DNA from: Neobacillus mesonae
GTDB taxonomy: Bacteria > Bacillota > Bacilli > Bacillales > Cytobacillaceae
Length of the DNA stretch: 64,000 nucleotides
Assembly: GCF_001636315.1 (NCBI RefSeq)
Contig: NZ_KV440949.1
Span: 1,466,703 to 1,530,702, forward strand
Reading direction: 5' to 3'
Shown here: one piece after another, positions 24,572-34,774 of the stretch
Numbering within the stretch: the stretch's first letter is position 1
How the letters are laid out: the number at the start of each line of letters is the position of its first letter
Notes under the pieces: generated by a model
Seen by the model: only the letters and a program-made list of their open reading frames with translations
Databases searched by the model: none
Told to the model about the DNA's origin: nothing
Translations under genes and position numbers: made by a program

Positions 24572-25299
24572 TTCGAGCTCCCCTCTTTCAACGCTTCTTT
24601 TAATGTAAACCGTTTTTCATATAGGGCTTTTCCTATAATAGCACCGCTGATGATTTGTGCCTCTGCAAGTTCTTTGAGATCATCTAGACTGCTGACCCCA
24701 CCTGAAGCAATGACGTTCTTACCGGTTACCTCAGCCAAATCGCAGACTGCGGCAATGTTGGGGCCTGACAGCATTCCATCTGTCGCGATATCGGTAAAGA
24801 TAAACGTCTCCGCTCCTGCCTCAGCAAAGCGTTTGCCAAGCTCAGTGGCCTTCACTTCGGATGTTTCCAGCCAGCCGTGGGTCGCGACAAAACCATTCTT
24901 GGCATCAATGCCAATTGCGATTTTTTCGCCGTACTTTTTAATCATTTCTATGGCAAACTTCGGATTGTTAACGGCGATACTGCCAATAATTACGCGGTCG
25001 ACCTCATTTTCCAAGTAGTGCACAATATCTGCTTCGGTACGAATTCCGCCACCGATTTGAATATTTACGTTTGGCAGTTTTTTGGCCGCCTCAATCACAA
25101 AACGGTCATTTACCCGCCTGCCGTCCTTGGCACCATCGAGATCAACCATATGGATCCATTCTGCACCATCATTTGCAAATTGGGCGGCCATATCAAACGG
25201 TGAATCCCCATATACGGTTTCCTTATCATAATCCCCCTGCAGCAGGCGGACACATTTTCCGCCCCGCATATCAATAGCCGGATATATCGTTAAACTCAT
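24568..25299 (-). CDS. hisA: ProFAR isomerase HisA
   Basis: A 243-residue TIM barrel, sister of HisF: the catalytic Asp lies in [14 protein letters not shown], the second in [12 protein letters not shown], and phosphate loops are GGGIR and SGGVSS. It isomerises ProFAR to PRFAR. 4-nt overlaps with hisH and hisF. Confidence 0.97.
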   Translation of the reverse strand: MSLTIYPAIDMRGGKCVRLLQGDYDKETVYGDSPFDMAAQFANDGAEWIHMVDLDGAKDGRRVNDRFVIEAAKKLPNVNIQIGGGIRTEADIVHYLENEVDRVIIGSIAVNNPKFAIEMIKKYGEKIAIGIDAKNGFVATHGWLETSEVKATELGKRFAEAGAETFIFTDIATDGMLSGPNIAAVCDLAEVTGKNVIASGGVSSLDDLKELAEAQIISGAIIGKALYEKRFTLKEALKEGSSK

Positions 25300-25925
25300 C
25301 GAACCGCGTTCCTTTCTGCAGCTATTTTTAAAAAGTTATCAAGCAGCGCCATCCCAAGCTTACTGCTTTTCTCAGGATGGAATTGCATGCCAAAAATATT
25401 ATCTCTCCCAACAACCGCCGCCACTTGTTCATGATAGTTTGTCTTTGCGATGGTGACCGGCGAGTTTTCAGCATTTATAAAATAAGAATGAACGAAATAC
25501 ACGTAATCTTCATTTAGGTTTGCTGTTAACGGTGATGGTTTTACAAACTTAAGCTGGTTCCAGCCCATATGCGGTACTTTGTATGCTGTGCTGCTGTCGT
25601 TTGTTGTTCCAGGAAAACGGCGGACACTGCCCGGGAGCAGCCCCAACCCTTTCGTAAAACCATTCTCCTCACTGCTTTCAAACAGTAGCTGCATACCAAG
25701 GCAAATGCCAAGCAGCGGCTTTCCTGAAGCGGCAAATTCCTTAATCGTTGCTGCCGGCAGCAATTTCATTGCATCGCGGAAGGAACCCACCCCCGGAAGG
25801 ATTAACGCATCCGCTTGCAGCAGTTTGTCTTTATCAGAAGTTATAAAATAATCGGCGTTGAGCCGTTCAAGCGCTTTGCTTACACTGAACAGGTTTCCCA
25901 TGCCGTAGTCTACGATTCCTATCAT
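25296..25925 (-). CDS. hisH: imidazole glycerol phosphate synthase subunit HisH
   Basis: A 209-residue class I glutamine amidotransferase giving ammonia to HisF. Nucleophile Cys in [11 protein letters not shown], His/Glu in MQFHPEKSS. The ATG at 25925 ([11 protein letters not shown]) fits the family; a GTG four codons earlier (25937) is also open. The bases just before the start contain GGTGTCAGGCACC, a 13-mer found also at 43896-43908, so the translation start region may have been reshaped by a repeat. Confidence 0.94.
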   Translation of the reverse strand: MIGIVDYGMGNLFSVSKALERLNADYFITSDKDKLLQADALILPGVGSFRDAMKLLPAATIKEFAASGKPLLGICLGMQLLFESSEENGFTKGLGLLPGSVRRFPGTTNDSSTAYKVPHMGWNQLKFVKPSPLTANLNEDYVYFVHSYFINAENSPVTIAKTNYHEQVAAVVGRDNIFGMQFHPEKSSKLGMALLDNFLKIAAERNAVR

Positions 25926-25987
25926 GGTGCCTGACACCGCCTTGAATTTTTTGGATAATGTTGCTGTATATGTGTGTGCCGTTCGTT

Positions 25988-26575
25988 TTAAAGCATCCCT
26001 TTTGTCGATGGAACACCTTTGATGCGCGGGTCAATTGTTGTTGCTTCGTCGAGCGCGCGTCCCAGAGCTTTAAAAACTGCTTCGATCATATGGTGTGTGT
26101 TTTTTCCATAATGAACAATGACATGTAGATTCATCCTGGCTTCAAGTGCCAGTTTCCAGAGAAATTCGTGTACAAGCTCCGTATCGAAGGTGCCGACCTT
26201 TTGTGCAGGAAACTCGGCGCGCATTTCGAGATGCGGGCGGTTGCTAAGGTCTACAACAACCTGCGCCAGCGCTTCATCCATTGGAACAAATGCGTTCCCG
26301 TAACGCTTAATGCCCTTTTTGTCCCCTAACGCTTCACGAAGTGCCTGTCCTAAACAAATGCCTATATCTTCAGTTGTGTGGTGGCCATCCACTTCAACAT
26401 CGCCATTGGCATCTACTGTTAAGTTGAATTGGCCATGCTTGGTGAACAAATCGAGCATGTGAGTAAGGAATGGGACTCCGGTTTCGAGGGTTGATTGCCC
26501 TTCACCGTCTATATCTAATGCTAGCTTTATATTGGTTTCGTTTGTTTTGCGTTCTATACTTGCGATTCTTTCCAT
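25988..26575 (-). CDS. hisB: imidazoleglycerol-phosphate dehydratase
   Basis: A 195-residue monofunctional IGPD (no phosphatase domain). Mn-binding motifs [10 protein letters not shown] and KNTHHMIEA are intact. RBS AAAGGAGG. Unlike the downstream genes it is not coupled to its upstream neighbour: the 255-bp gap to hisD is filled by array C. Confidence 0.97.
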   Translation of the reverse strand: MERIASIERKTNETNIKLALDIDGEGQSTLETGVPFLTHMLDLFTKHGQFNLTVDANGDVEVDGHHTTEDIGICLGQALREALGDKKGIKRYGNAFVPMDEALAQVVVDLSNRPHLEMRAEFPAQKVGTFDTELVHEFLWKLALEARMNLHVIVHYGKNTHHMIEAVFKALGRALDEATTIDPRIKGVPSTKGML

Positions 26576-26621
26576 GAGGGTGAATACCTCCTTTGATTTC
26601 GAATATTATTTCGGGTTGTCT

Positions 26622-26829
26622 TTATTAAAGACACTTTTACCCGTTTTTCGATGTGTTTTGTCCTAAAGAAGCCTTATTAAAGACACTTTCACCTTTTTTC
26701 CAATGCGTTTTGTCTTTAAGAAGCCTTATTAAATACATTTTCACTAATTTTTGGATGCGTTTTGTCCTTAAGAAGCCCTATTTAAGACACTTTCACCTTT
26801 TTTCGATGCGTTTTGTCTTTAAGAACAAA
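26622..26829. repeat. array C: 4 tandem 52-bp hairpin units inside the his operon
   Basis: Units begin at 26622, 26674, 26726 and 26778 (marker ACAC/ACAT at 26631, 26683, 26735, 26787; exact 52-bp steps). Each has TTAAAGACA, a T-rich spacer with TTTTTTCGATGCG, and TGTCTTTAA, then AAGAAGCC. Between units this gives a hairpin TGTCTTTAA/TTAAAGACA with an inner AAG-C-CTT stem. The array touches the hisD stop codon and ends about 45 bp before the hisB start. The unit length equals that of array A though the stem sequence is different. Confidence 0.95.
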
Positions 26830-26830
26830 C

Positions 26831-28102
26831 TTAGTCGTTCTTAAGCCGCGATTCCACAGCTCGGGCGTGGGCTTCGAGTCCTTCCATGCGTGCAAACGCG
26901 GCAATTTTTTCGGCATTCTCCATAAAAGCCTTCTTGCTGTAAACAATCACACTAGATTTTTTTTGAAAATCATCAACATTTAGCGGGCTGGAGAACCTTG
27001 CTGTGCCGTTTGTCGGAAGTACGTGGTTCGGCCCGGCAAAATAATCGCCGACAGGCTCCGAGCTATAGCGGCCAATAAAAATCGCGCCGGCGTGGCGGAT
27101 TTTTCCCAGCAGCTCCATGGCATTGGCTGTGATCACCTCAAGATGCTCCGGTGCCAGCTGGTTCACAACCTCAACCGCCTCTTCCAAATCAGCGGTAACG
27201 TAAATGGCACCATAATCAGCAATCGAACGCTCTGCAATCTCTCGTCGTGGCAGCACGGTAAGCTGCTTTTCAACCTCCGCCGAAACTGCTTCCGCAAGCG
27301 CCATTGAAGGTGTGACCAATACACTGCAGGCCCTTGGATCGTGCTCCGCCTGCGACAGTAAATCAGCAGCAACCTCATCGGCCAAGGCCGTTTCATCTGC
27401 TAAAATGGCAATCTCACTTGGTCCGGCAATCATATCAATATCAACATCGCCATAAACCTCACGCTTAGCCAAAGCGACAAAAATATTTCCCGGACCGGTA
27501 ATTTTATCTACCGATGCAATCGATTCCGTTCCGTAAGCAAGCGCGGCAATTGCCTGGGCTCCGCCAACCTTATAAATCTTTTCCACACCTGCTTCCTTCG
27601 CTGCTACTAGCACAGCCGCAGGCATGCAGCCTTGACGGTCAGGAGGCGACACCATAACAATCCGCTTAACCCCTGCAACCTTTGCCGGCAACACATTCAT
27701 CAGCACGGATGATGGGTAGGCCGCTGTTCCGCCTGGTACATATACACCGACTGAATCTAAAGGGATAATTTTTTGCCCTAAAATCGTTCCGTTCTCTTCT
27801 GTTGTCATCCACGATGGACGGAGCTGTTTCTCATGAAAGGAGCGGATATTTGCCGCTGCTTCGCGCACAATCGCAACAAATTCTTCGGAAACTTTGCCAT
27901 ATGCTTCTTCGATTTCTTGTTCCGTTACTGAAAAAGAAGATAACTGTACCTGATCAAATTTTTCCGTCAGCTCTCGTATCGCCTCATCTCCACGGGTACG
28001 GACATCAGCAATAATCGTCTTCACGGCAGCCTGCTGTTCAGAAGTTCCGGCTTCCACCGAACGTTTTATTGAAATAAGATCATTCACTTTTAGTATTTTC
28101 AT
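26831..28102 (-). CDS. hisD: histidinol dehydrogenase
   Basis: A 423-residue NAD-dependent enzyme performing the last two steps to histidine. Signature region [13 protein letters not shown] and Zn/catalytic residues in QAEHDPRA and APEHLEV are present. The start at 28102 (MKILKVND) follows GGTGGG; 28132 is an unsupported longer option that would overlap hisG. It lies 16 nt after hisG. Confidence 0.96.
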   Translation of the reverse strand: MKILKVNDLISIKRSVEAGTSEQQAAVKTIIADVRTRGDEAIRELTEKFDQVQLSSFSVTEQEIEEAYGKVSEEFVAIVREAAANIRSFHEKQLRPSWMTTEENGTILGQKIIPLDSVGVYVPGGTAAYPSSVLMNVLPAKVAGVKRIVMVSPPDRQGCMPAAVLVAAKEAGVEKIYKVGGAQAIAALAYGTESIASVDKITGPGNIFVALAKREVYGDVDIDMIAGPSEIAILADETALADEVAADLLSQAEHDPRACSVLVTPSMALAEAVSAEVEKQLTVLPRREIAERSIADYGAIYVTADLEEAVEVVNQLAPEHLEVITANAMELLGKIRHAGAIFIGRYSSEPVGDYFAGPNHVLPTNGTARFSSPLNVDDFQKKSSVIVYSKKAFMENAEKIAAFARMEGLEAHARAVESRLKND

Positions 28103-28118
28103 TTTTAACCCACCCACC

Positions 28119-28742
28119 TTAAACAACTCCATAAAGCCGTGTGACTAACTCGTCAATTTGCTCGTCTTTAATTCGGTAACTGACTGGATTAACAATCAGC
28201 CGTGAGGTCACATCGACAATTCTTTCATATTCGACGAGTCCGTTTTCTCTCATCGTCCGGCCGGTTGAGACAATGTCGACAATACGGTCGGACAAACCGA
28301 TGATCGGGGCAAGTTCGATGGAGCCGTTTAATTTGATTATCTCCACCTGTTCGCCTTGTTCACGGAAATAGGCTTCGGCCACATTCGGGTACTTTGTTGC
28401 TACCCTTGGCGTTACATCATTCATTTTGGTATCTGGCAGCCCAGCAACCGCCAAATAGCAGTGGCTAATTTTTAAATCAAGCAATTCGTAAACATCGCGC
28501 TCTTCCTCTAATAAAACGTCTTTACCAGCAATGCCAACATCGGCGACGCCGTGCTCCACGTATGTGGCAACATCCATCGGCTTAGCTAAAATAAACCGCA
28601 AGTTCTCTTCTGGGACATCAATAATCAATTTCCGTGAATCGTCAAACTCCGGCGGCAGACTGTATCCCGCTTTCCGAAGCAATTCCACCGCTTCCTCAAA
28701 AATCCGCCCCTTTGGCATGGCCATAGTCAGAATCTCACTCAT
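28119..28742 (-). CDS. hisG: ATP phosphoribosyltransferase, short form
   Basis: A 207-residue HisG_S, the first step of the pathway. It lacks the C-terminal regulatory domain and needs HisZ, encoded just upstream. The motif [12 protein letters not shown] and the PRPP loop [16 protein letters not shown] are present. The start at 28742 ([12 protein letters not shown]) follows GAGGTG; the longer frame to 28775 overlaps hisZ and is not favoured. Confidence 0.96.
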   Translation of the reverse strand: MSEILTMAMPKGRIFEEAVELLRKAGYSLPPEFDDSRKLIIDVPEENLRFILAKPMDVATYVEHGVADVGIAGKDVLLEEERDVYELLDLKISHCYLAVAGLPDTKMNDVTPRVATKYPNVAEAYFREQGEQVEIIKLNGSIELAPIIGLSDRIVDIVSTGRTMRENGLVEYERIVDVTSRLIVNPVSYRIKDEQIDELVTRLYGVV

Positions 28743-28752
28743 AGGAACACCT

Positions 28753-29925
28753 CTATTCATTACTTCGTCCACCAATTAAAAAGGTAGTTTCAGCAAATTT
28801 CTTCGTAAAGGCATCAAGATTGTTTACCCCGGTTATATCTTGAAGAACAGCCTTTTGACCTTGCTCTCGCATTTTGCCTGCTAGTTGAAACGCTTCGCTG
28901 CGCCGCTCCTGGCTGAAAAAAATGCAATGCGTATCGTTTTCAAGCTGATTGCTGCCCAATGCCTCCAGCAGCATATCAAGTCTGACAGCAAAGCCTGTGG
29001 CACTAGCATTTTTTCCAAATTTCTCAATTAAACTGTAACGGCCGCCATTCCCGATTGGAAAGCCGACATTCCCAGCATAGACCTCATATAGAATACCGGA
29101 ATAATAGCTCATATGGCTGACGATCGAGAAATCAAATTTCACATGGTCTTGGGCGCCATAGTCCTTGATTACTTCCCAAAGTTCCTGCAGCTCGCTAATC
29201 GCCTTTTTTCCTTGGCCGTTTTCAATAATGTCTGCGGCATATTGCAGTACTTCTTCCCCGCCGCGAAGCTGCAGCAGCTTGAGCAGCCTTTGTTTATCAA
29301 TCGACGAAAGGTTTAATGACTGAACATGCTCGCGGTAGCCGACATAATTTTTTTCATATAAAAATTTCCGTAAGACGCTAGCCCTGCCGTTTGTTCCTAA
29401 AATTTGGACAAACAATTCCTGGGCAAAACCGACATGGCCGATTGAGACTTGGAATTGATCCAAACCTGCTTTTTTGAGGGAGGAAATCAATAAGGCAATG
29501 ACCTCGCCATCACAGGATATGGTTTCTTCGTTGATGCACTCAATGCCGATTTGTTCGAACTCCGCCGGGCGTCCGCCCTCTCTTTGCTGAGCCCGGAAAA
29601 CGTTAGCTGAATAAGCTAACCTGACTGGAAGGTCTTCCTGAAGCAGCTTTGATGCCGCAACTCGGGCAATAGGTGTTGTCATTTCCGGTCTTAACACCAG
29701 CGTGTGCCCTTCTTTATCCAATAATTTAAACAGCTGGGCGTCGTGAATCGCCGAGGCTGTGCCAACCGTTTCATAATATTCTAGAGTTGGGGTTTCAATA
29801 AATTGATAGCCCCAAAGCTTAAACGTCTCCGCCAAATGCATGCGTACCCGGTATTTTTTTTCGTATAATTCCGGCAGGGTATCGCGCATCCCTAACGGCT
29901 TTTCAAACATAAACAAGCGGCTCAT
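28753..29925 (-). CDS. hisZ: ATP phosphoribosyltransferase regulatory subunit HisZ
   Basis: About 390 residues, a HisRS-like class II aminoacyl-tRNA synthetase fold without charging activity; it forms the HisG-HisZ complex and senses histidine. Motif 2 region [15 protein letters not shown] and HisRS-like FEQIGIECI are seen. Start 29925 is favoured because the AAAAGG site abuts the ATG at 29934 but is well spaced for 29925. First gene of the operon. Confidence 0.94.
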   Translation of the reverse strand: MSRLFMFEKPLGMRDTLPELYEKKYRVRMHLAETFKLWGYQFIETPTLEYYETVGTASAIHDAQLFKLLDKEGHTLVLRPEMTTPIARVAASKLLQEDLPVRLAYSANVFRAQQREGGRPAEFEQIGIECINEETISCDGEVIALLISSLKKAGLDQFQVSIGHVGFAQELFVQILGTNGRASVLRKFLYEKNYVGYREHVQSLNLSSIDKQRLLKLLQLRGGEEVLQYAADIIENGQGKKAISELQELWEVIKDYGAQDHVKFDFSIVSHMSYYSGILYEVYAGNVGFPIGNGGRYSLIEKFGKNASATGFAVRLDMLLEALGSNQLENDTHCIFFSQERRSEAFQLAGKMREQGQKAVLQDITGVNNLDAFTKKFAETTFLIGGRSNE

Positions 29926-29992
29926 TTTGCTCATCCTTTTCGTTTCACTTTAGTCTGCTAATATATTAGAGAGTTAAAGATAATTAATTAGT

Positions 29993-30021
29993 AGTTTATA
30001 CCTTGAGGTGATTTTCGTCAA
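29993..30021 (-). promoter_or_regulatory. possible his operon promoter
   Basis: On the minus strand TTGACG (30016-30021) with TAAACT (29993-29998) at 17 bp, or TATAAA at 15 bp. It lies just downstream of array D. No T-box (specifier stem plus AGGGTGGnACCGCG) was found in the leader. Confidence 0.4.
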
Positions 30022-30067
30022 CGAAAAAGTTTGGCTGATATTGGATTTTGCGGGTTTTGGCGTTATT

Positions 30068-30240
30068 TTCGCGGAGTTTGCATAAGATTTCGCTGTTTTC
30101 CGTAATTATTTCGCGGACTTTGGACGGAATTTCGCCGATTTCCTCATTTATTTCGCCGACTTCAACCAGAATTTCGCCGATTCCTCATTTATATCGCAAA
30201 CCCTACACAAGATTTCCACTGACTTCCACATATATCCGCC
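30068..30240. repeat. array D: 21-bp tandem repeat upstream of hisZ
   Basis: TTCG marks at 30068, 30089, 30110, 30131, 30152 and 30173 are exactly 21 bp apart, then degenerate copies at about 30193, 30214 and 30234. The consensus matches arrays B and E (TTTATTTCGCCGATTTNNNCA). It fills the 29935-30297 gap between the acyltransferase terminator and the his promoter. Confidence 0.92.
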
Positions 30241-30265
30241 AAACATATTTTTCCCATCTTTTTAT

Positions 30266-30297
30266 AAAAAAAAGCCCGGTCGTTCAGACCAGACTTT
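30266..30297 (-). terminator. terminator of the hprK-lgt-yvoD-ppaX-yvoF operon
   Basis: On the minus strand AAGTCTGGTC, TGAAC, GACCGGGCTT (with G-U pairs) followed by a T-run, immediately after the acyltransferase stop. Confidence 0.78.
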
Positions 30298-30828
30298 TCA
30301 TCTTTTTCCATATATCTCATCGTCAGCCCAGCGTTCGGCGAGCTGCTCTTTTGTATAGATAACCCGCATAGGGTTGCCGCCTACAAAGCTGCCGGGCGGG
30401 ACATCCTTATGCACGAGGGTGCCGGCTGAGACGATTGCCCCGTCGCCGATCGTGATACCCGGCATGATGGTGGAGTTAGCGCCAATCATAACTTCGTCGC
30501 CAATGATTACATCGCCGAGACGGTATTCTTTAATTAAATATTCGTGTGCCAAAATCGTGGTGTTATAACCAATGACCGTATTGCGGCCGACAGAAATCTT
30601 TTCCGGAAACATGACATCGAGCATGACCATTAGCGCGAATGACGTGTGTTCTCCAACTTTCATGCCAAGAAGTGTACGGTAAAGCCAATTTTTCATTCCT
30701 AAAAACGGTGTATAGCGAGCCATTTGGATCACGATGAAATTTTTGACGACCTTCCAAAAAGGAACGGTTTTATAGACATGCCAGAGAGAATTGGCGCCTT
30801 CAACGCGGTAGCGGGTTGTCCTCCTCAT
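30298..30828 (-). CDS. acyltransferase with left-handed beta-helix (YvoF-like)
   Basis: A 176-residue hexapeptide-repeat protein of the NodL/LacA/maltose O-acetyltransferase group. Repeating I/V-G-x-x-x units (VGRNTVIGYNTTI, IGDEVMIGANSTI, IGDGAIVSAGTLV) build the beta-helix; H in LAHEY is a candidate catalytic residue. The acceptor is unknown; a cell-wall or polysaccharide target would fit the lgt/hprK operon (inference). It starts 4 nt after ppaX. Confidence 0.88.
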   Translation of the reverse strand: MRRTTRYRVEGANSLWHVYKTVPFWKVVKNFIVIQMARYTPFLGMKNWLYRTLLGMKVGEHTSFALMVMLDVMFPEKISVGRNTVIGYNTTILAHEYLIKEYRLGDVIIGDEVMIGANSTIMPGITIGDGAIVSAGTLVHKDVPPGSFVGGNPMRVIYTKEQLAERWADDEIYGKR

Positions 30829-30832
30829 CTTT

Positions 30833-31477
30833 TCATACCCCGAGGATGGTTAATAAATCAGGCATCTCGGCCAAAATGTAATCAGGCTCATATTTTGCCA
30901 GAAAATCACGGCCTTTAAGTGACCAAGCCACTGCAGCTGTCAGTGTGCCGGCATTTTTCCCGCCTAAAATATCATGATAATTGTCACCGACCATGATTGC
31001 TTCAGAAGGAGCCGATTCCAGCTGTTCCAGTGCTTTTAACAGCGGTTCGGGATCCGGCTTTACTTTTTCCACATGATCCATCGCTACCACCACATCGAAA
31101 AAAGCATCAAGCTTCATTAAGCGAAGGCCCTTTATAGCCACATCCTCACGTTTTGTCGTCACAATCGCAAGCTTGTAGCCTTTTTCCTTTAATGTTTTTA
31201 TTGTTTCATATACACCGGGAAATTCTCTAACAAGTACATCATGCTGAGAGAGATTAAATGCCCGGTATTCCGCAACCATTTCCTCTACACGCTCCGGATC
31301 CACGCTGCCAAACGCCTCATGAAGGGTTGGTCCCATAAACGGCAGAACATCCTCGCGTCCATATTTACCCGGATAATATTTTTCAAGTGTATGCAGGTAC
31401 GTTGCGATGATTAATTCATTTGTATCAATTAAGGTTCCATCTAAATCAAATAACAGCGTCGTAATTTTATTATCCAT
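30833..31477 (-). CDS. ppaX: pyrophosphatase PpaX
   Basis: A 214-residue HAD-family hydrolase that in B. subtilis removes the pyrophosphate produced when HprK dephosphorylates HPr-Ser-P. HAD motif [14 protein letters not shown], motif II TTKRE and motif [18 protein letters not shown] are intact. It shares its operon with hprK and overlaps yvoD by 8 nt. Confidence 0.95.
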   Translation of the reverse strand: MDNKITTLLFDLDGTLIDTNELIIATYLHTLEKYYPGKYGREDVLPFMGPTLHEAFGSVDPERVEEMVAEYRAFNLSQHDVLVREFPGVYETIKTLKEKGYKLAIVTTKREDVAIKGLRLMKLDAFFDVVVAMDHVEKVKPDPEPLLKALEQLESAPSEAIMVGDNYHDILGGKNAGTLTAAVAWSLKGRDFLAKYEPDYILAEMPDLLTILGV

Positions 31478-32414
31478 TTATTGTTTCCTTTCTTTGAATC
31501 AGGCCCGTTCGTTGCCAGATCGTACCGACAATTAAAGTTAGAGCAACAGCCACCCCGAGCCTTATTAAAAATAGAGGCCATACCGGAATACCTAGTGGCA
31601 CAAAGATGAGCGTGTCCTCGACTACAGCATGACAGGCGACTAGAAAAATAAAGGCCAAGGTTACATCCTTTTTGCTGACCCCGTCCTCTTCTACTGCCTG
31701 AATCATAACACCGGCACCGTAAGCTAACCCAAACACAAGCCCAGCCGCCATGGTCGTCGAAGTGTTCTCCTTCATCCCTAGTGAGCGAGTAATCGGAGCC
31801 ATCATCTTTGAAAACTTTTGAAGCCACTGCAAGTCTTTTAAAATTTGAATCACGACCATTAAAGGGACGACAATCATTGCCAGCTGCAGGATGCCAAGCC
31901 CGGCTTTTTCCAAACCTTCCAGGAACATCCCCGCAAACGTATCCGCCGGCGCGGCCTTCGCTTCTATCAGCCCGTATTTGGCAGGCTCACTGCCGCCGCT
32001 CCAGACTAGATTAATGACGGCAGCGGACACGAACGCCAAGCCGAGCCTTGTAGTGAGAATGACCCACAGTTTAACACCGGCTTTCATGGCTACCCCAGAC
32101 TCAATAAATAAATTATGTGAAAATGACATCATGACAGCTAAAATAAAAACCTCTTTGACGGAAAAGTCTAGTGACAGGATGGCGCCAATTCCGGCATAAA
32201 GGTTCAGGAAATTTCCTAGAACGAGCGGGATGGCAGCGTCTCCTGACAAGCCAATCAGTTTCATCACCGGAGTTAGCAGCTTAATAATCCACGGTAAAAC
32301 CGGTGTGTACTGGAGCATGGCAACGATGAGAGTAACTGGAAAAATTATTTTCCCCAATGTCCAAGTTGTTTTTAAGCCAACCATGAACCCTTTTTTGACA
32401 GAACTAAGAAGCAT
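31470..32414 (-). CDS. nucleoside-recognition (Gate) domain membrane protein, YvoD-like
   Basis: A 314-residue membrane protein with roughly eight hydrophobic segments and two Gate-type repeats ([26 protein letters not shown]). Relatives include spore maturation proteins SpmA/SpmB; the transported or sensed compound is not established. It lies between lgt and ppaX, 17 nt after lgt. Confidence 0.85.
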   Translation of the reverse strand: MLLSSVKKGFMVGLKTTWTLGKIIFPVTLIVAMLQYTPVLPWIIKLLTPVMKLIGLSGDAAIPLVLGNFLNLYAGIGAILSLDFSVKEVFILAVMMSFSHNLFIESGVAMKAGVKLWVILTTRLGLAFVSAAVINLVWSGGSEPAKYGLIEAKAAPADTFAGMFLEGLEKAGLGILQLAMIVVPLMVVIQILKDLQWLQKFSKMMAPITRSLGMKENTSTTMAAGLVFGLAYGAGVMIQAVEEDGVSKKDVTLAFIFLVACHAVVEDTLIFVPLGIPVWPLFLIRLGVAVALTLIVGTIWQRTGLIQRKETING

Positions 32415-32431
32415 TTCCCCAAAACTCCCTT

Positions 32432-33271
32432 TTATATATTACTTTCATCTAAATAACGGACATCTGAATGTCCCTTTTTGCGGCGGTAATAGATAATCGC
32501 AATTGCAACAATAATCAATGCAATTGAAATTGTTTGGGCCATTCGCAGACTGCCAAGCATTAGGCTGTCTGTCCGCATGCCTTCTACAAAGAAGCGGCCG
32601 ATTGAATACCAAATGACATAACTAAGGAACATTTCCCCGCGGCGTAAATTTACCCGGCGGAGCAAGATGAGTAAAATAAATCCGGCAAAGTTCCAAAGTG
32701 ATTCATATAAAAAAGTAGGATGATAGTAAACTCCGTCTATCTCCATTTGATTAATAATAAAATCAGGTAAATGTAGTCCTTCTAGGAAGGAGCGGCTGAC
32801 TTCTCTGCCGTGTGCCTCCTGGTTCATGAAATTTCCCCAGCGGCCAATCGCCTGCCCCAAAATAATACTGGGTGCTGCAATATCAGCCAGCTTCCAAAAC
32901 GATATTCCACGTTTCCTTGTAAAAATAATCGCTGTAATGACCGCACCAATCAGCGCCCCGTGAATCGCAATCCCGCCGCCCCAGATTTTAGGGATGTCGG
33001 CCGGGTGCTGGGAATAGTAATCCCATTCAAAAATAACATAATAAATCCTGGCGGAAATAATGGCAATTGGAATGGCCCACAGCATTAAATCAGCAAACGT
33101 ATCCTGGGGCAGCTTTCTTCGATTGGCTTCCCGGATGGCAATATACAACGCTAGAGCAAGACCAGAGCCGATGATGACTCCGTACCAATGCACCGGGATT
33201 GGGCCAAGGTTAAAGGCAATCGGGTCCAATGCCGGATATTGATCGATTGGTGGATTTTGACTGTTGTTCAT
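32432..33271 (-). CDS. lgt: phosphatidylglycerol-prolipoprotein diacylglyceryl transferase
   Basis: A 279-residue integral membrane enzyme that adds diacylglycerol to the lipobox Cys of prolipoproteins. Seven hydrophobic segments; the Lgt signature [17 protein letters not shown] and the HGAL and YGR-type regions ([19 protein letters not shown]) are present. It starts 15 nt after hprK, the usual Firmicute arrangement. Confidence 0.97.
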   Translation of the reverse strand: MNNSQNPPIDQYPALDPIAFNLGPIPVHWYGVIIGSGLALALYIAIREANRRKLPQDTFADLMLWAIPIAIISARIYYVIFEWDYYSQHPADIPKIWGGGIAIHGALIGAVITAIIFTRKRGISFWKLADIAAPSIILGQAIGRWGNFMNQEAHGREVSRSFLEGLHLPDFIINQMEIDGVYYHPTFLYESLWNFAGFILLILLRRVNLRRGEMFLSYVIWYSIGRFFVEGMRTDSLMLGSLRMAQTISIALIIVAIAIIYYRRKKGHSDVRYLDESNI

Positions 33272-33286
33272 CTAAATCTCCTCTTC

Positions 33287-34243
33287 CTATTCCATATCTT
33301 CATGTTCATGATCATGATCATGGTCGGCCTCTTCAATCACGTCGGAGAGACGCTCCGTAAATTGCTGCGCCGCATTGACACCCATCCGTTTTAACCGGTA
33401 ATTCATTGCCGCAACCTCAATAATAACGGCCAGGTTTCGTCCAGGGCGGACCGGAACCGTCAGTTTGGTCACATCGGTATCAATAATTTTCATTTTCTCT
33501 TCATCTAATCCAAGGCGGTCATACTGCTTCTTCGGATCCCAAAGCTCCAGGTTAATCACCAGGGTAATCCGTTTATTGCTGCGGACAGCACCGGCGCCAA
33601 ACAGGGTCATTACATTGATAATACCCAGGCCGCGGATTTCGAGTAAATGTTCAATTAGCTCCGGTGAGGTTCCAATTAGTGTATCTTGGTCTTCCTGGCG
33701 TATCTCGACACAGTCATCAGCAACCAGCCTGTGGCCCCGTTTCACTAATTCCAGCGCTGTTTCACTTTTTCCGACACCGCTTTTTCCGGTAATTAATACA
33801 CCGATTCCGTATACATCGACCAAAACTCCATGAACTGCCGTGGTAGGCGCCAGTTTACTCTCCAAATAATTGGTCAGCCGGCTTGAGAAACGAGTGGTTT
33901 TCATGTTTGTTCTTAGCACTGGAACGGATTCCCGTTCAGACGCTTCGATTAACTCAGGAGGCACCTCTAATCCTCTGGTGATAATAATCGCAGGTGTGAT
34001 GTCCGTGCATAAGCGTTCCATTCTTGACACCTTTTCTCTTTGAGAGAGTTCTGCAAAAAAGGACAGTTCCGTCATTCCTAGAAACTGAATGCGTTCAGCG
34101 GGATAAAATTCAAAATAACCAGCCATCTCGATTCCAGGGCGAGAAATATCGCTCATGGTGATGGGGCGGTTAATTCCCTCTTCGCCGCTGATTAATTCAA
34201 GTTTAAATTTTTCCAATATATCTTTAGTGCGTACTTTTGGCAA
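33287..34243 (-). CDS. hprK: HPr kinase/phosphorylase
   Basis: A 318-residue HprK, the sensor of carbon catabolite control. It phosphorylates Ser46 of HPr and Crh and reverses this by phosphorolysis. The C-terminal catalytic domain has Walker [13 protein letters not shown] and the HprK signature [18 protein letters not shown]. The start codon is TTG at 34243, preceded by AAGGAGGA. The C-terminal tail is rich in His, Asp and Glu ([13 protein letters not shown]), unlike the short tails I know from the family. Its partners crh and ppaX are both in the window. Confidence 0.96.
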   Translation of the reverse strand: MPKVRTKDILEKFKLELISGEEGINRPITMSDISRPGIEMAGYFEFYPAERIQFLGMTELSFFAELSQREKVSRMERLCTDITPAIIITRGLEVPPELIEASERESVPVLRTNMKTTRFSSRLTNYLESKLAPTTAVHGVLVDVYGIGVLITGKSGVGKSETALELVKRGHRLVADDCVEIRQEDQDTLIGTSPELIEHLLEIRGLGIINVMTLFGAGAVRSNKRITLVINLELWDPKKQYDRLGLDEEKMKIIDTDVTKLTVPVRPGRNLAVIIEVAAMNYRLKRMGVNAAQQFTERLSDVIEEADHDHDHEHEDME

Positions 34244-34336
34244 GAAAATTTTCCTCCTTAACAGCCTCTCTATTTTTCAAAAAAATATATTTTTTTCATT
34301 TTACCATTTTTCGAGCGAGAACCATACTTTCGGAGA

Positions 34337-34379
34337 TTAAAAAAGGTGCGCACCATTTTTAAATGGATACGCACCTTTC
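34337..34379 (-). terminator. terminator of the yvlB-yvlD cluster
   Basis: On the minus strand AAAGGTGCG, inner stem ATCCATTT/AATGGT, CGCACCTTTTTT. A long stem with T-run directly after the yvlD stop. Confidence 0.88.
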
Positions 34380-34380
34380 A

Positions 34381-34749
34381 TTATTTTTTCCTAGAGGACC
34401 TTGATGGTTCCAGAATGGTTTTTTGAATGACCAGGTTTACGAGTGACATCAGCACCGCGAAAAACAGTGCCATGCCAAAGCCATCAATCTCAAAGGCATC
34501 GCCCATCAAGTAATCCGTCAGTTCCAGCGTCATCGCGTTGATCACAAACAAGAATAATCCCATTGTCAACACGGTGACCGGCAATGTGAACAGAATCAGC
34601 AGCGGACGGACCAGCACATTTAAGATTGATAACAAAACGCTTGCCTGAAGGGCTGCTGTAAATCCTGACAAATAAAAGCTTTCATGGAAATAACCGGCTA
34701 GTGCCATGAACAAAACTGCATTAATGATACATCCAATGAGCCATCTCAT
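34381..34749 (-). CDS. phage-holin-4/DUF360 family membrane protein (YvlD-like)
   Basis: A 122-residue protein with four hydrophobic segments and the family segment LNVLVRPLLILFTLPVTVLTMG. Despite the holin label, the chromosomal members are envelope proteins, and in B. subtilis yvlD sits in the sigma-W-linked yvlABCD operon. Here it is last of three genes, 25 bp after yvlB. Confidence 0.88.
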   Translation of the reverse strand: MRWLIGCIINAVLFMALAGYFHESFYLSGFTAALQASVLLSILNVLVRPLLILFTLPVTVLTMGLFLFVINAMTLELTDYLMGDAFEIDGFGMALFFAVLMSLVNLVIQKTILEPSRSSRKK

Positions 34750-34774
34750 GTAAAAATCCCCTATATTTTAAAAT

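Noticed and set aside
26653-26844. 63-codon plus-strand frame in the his operon gap
   Set aside because: It only reads the 52-bp repeats and crosses into hisD antisense.
29935-30060. T-box or other riboswitch before hisZ
   Set aside because: No AGGGTGG-type T-box, specifier loop or terminator/antiterminator pair could be found.
34381-34749. Phage holin as a sign of prophage
   Set aside because: The holin-4/DUF360 label covers chromosomal YvlD proteins; its yvlB neighbourhood is normal for Bacillus and no other phage gene is near.
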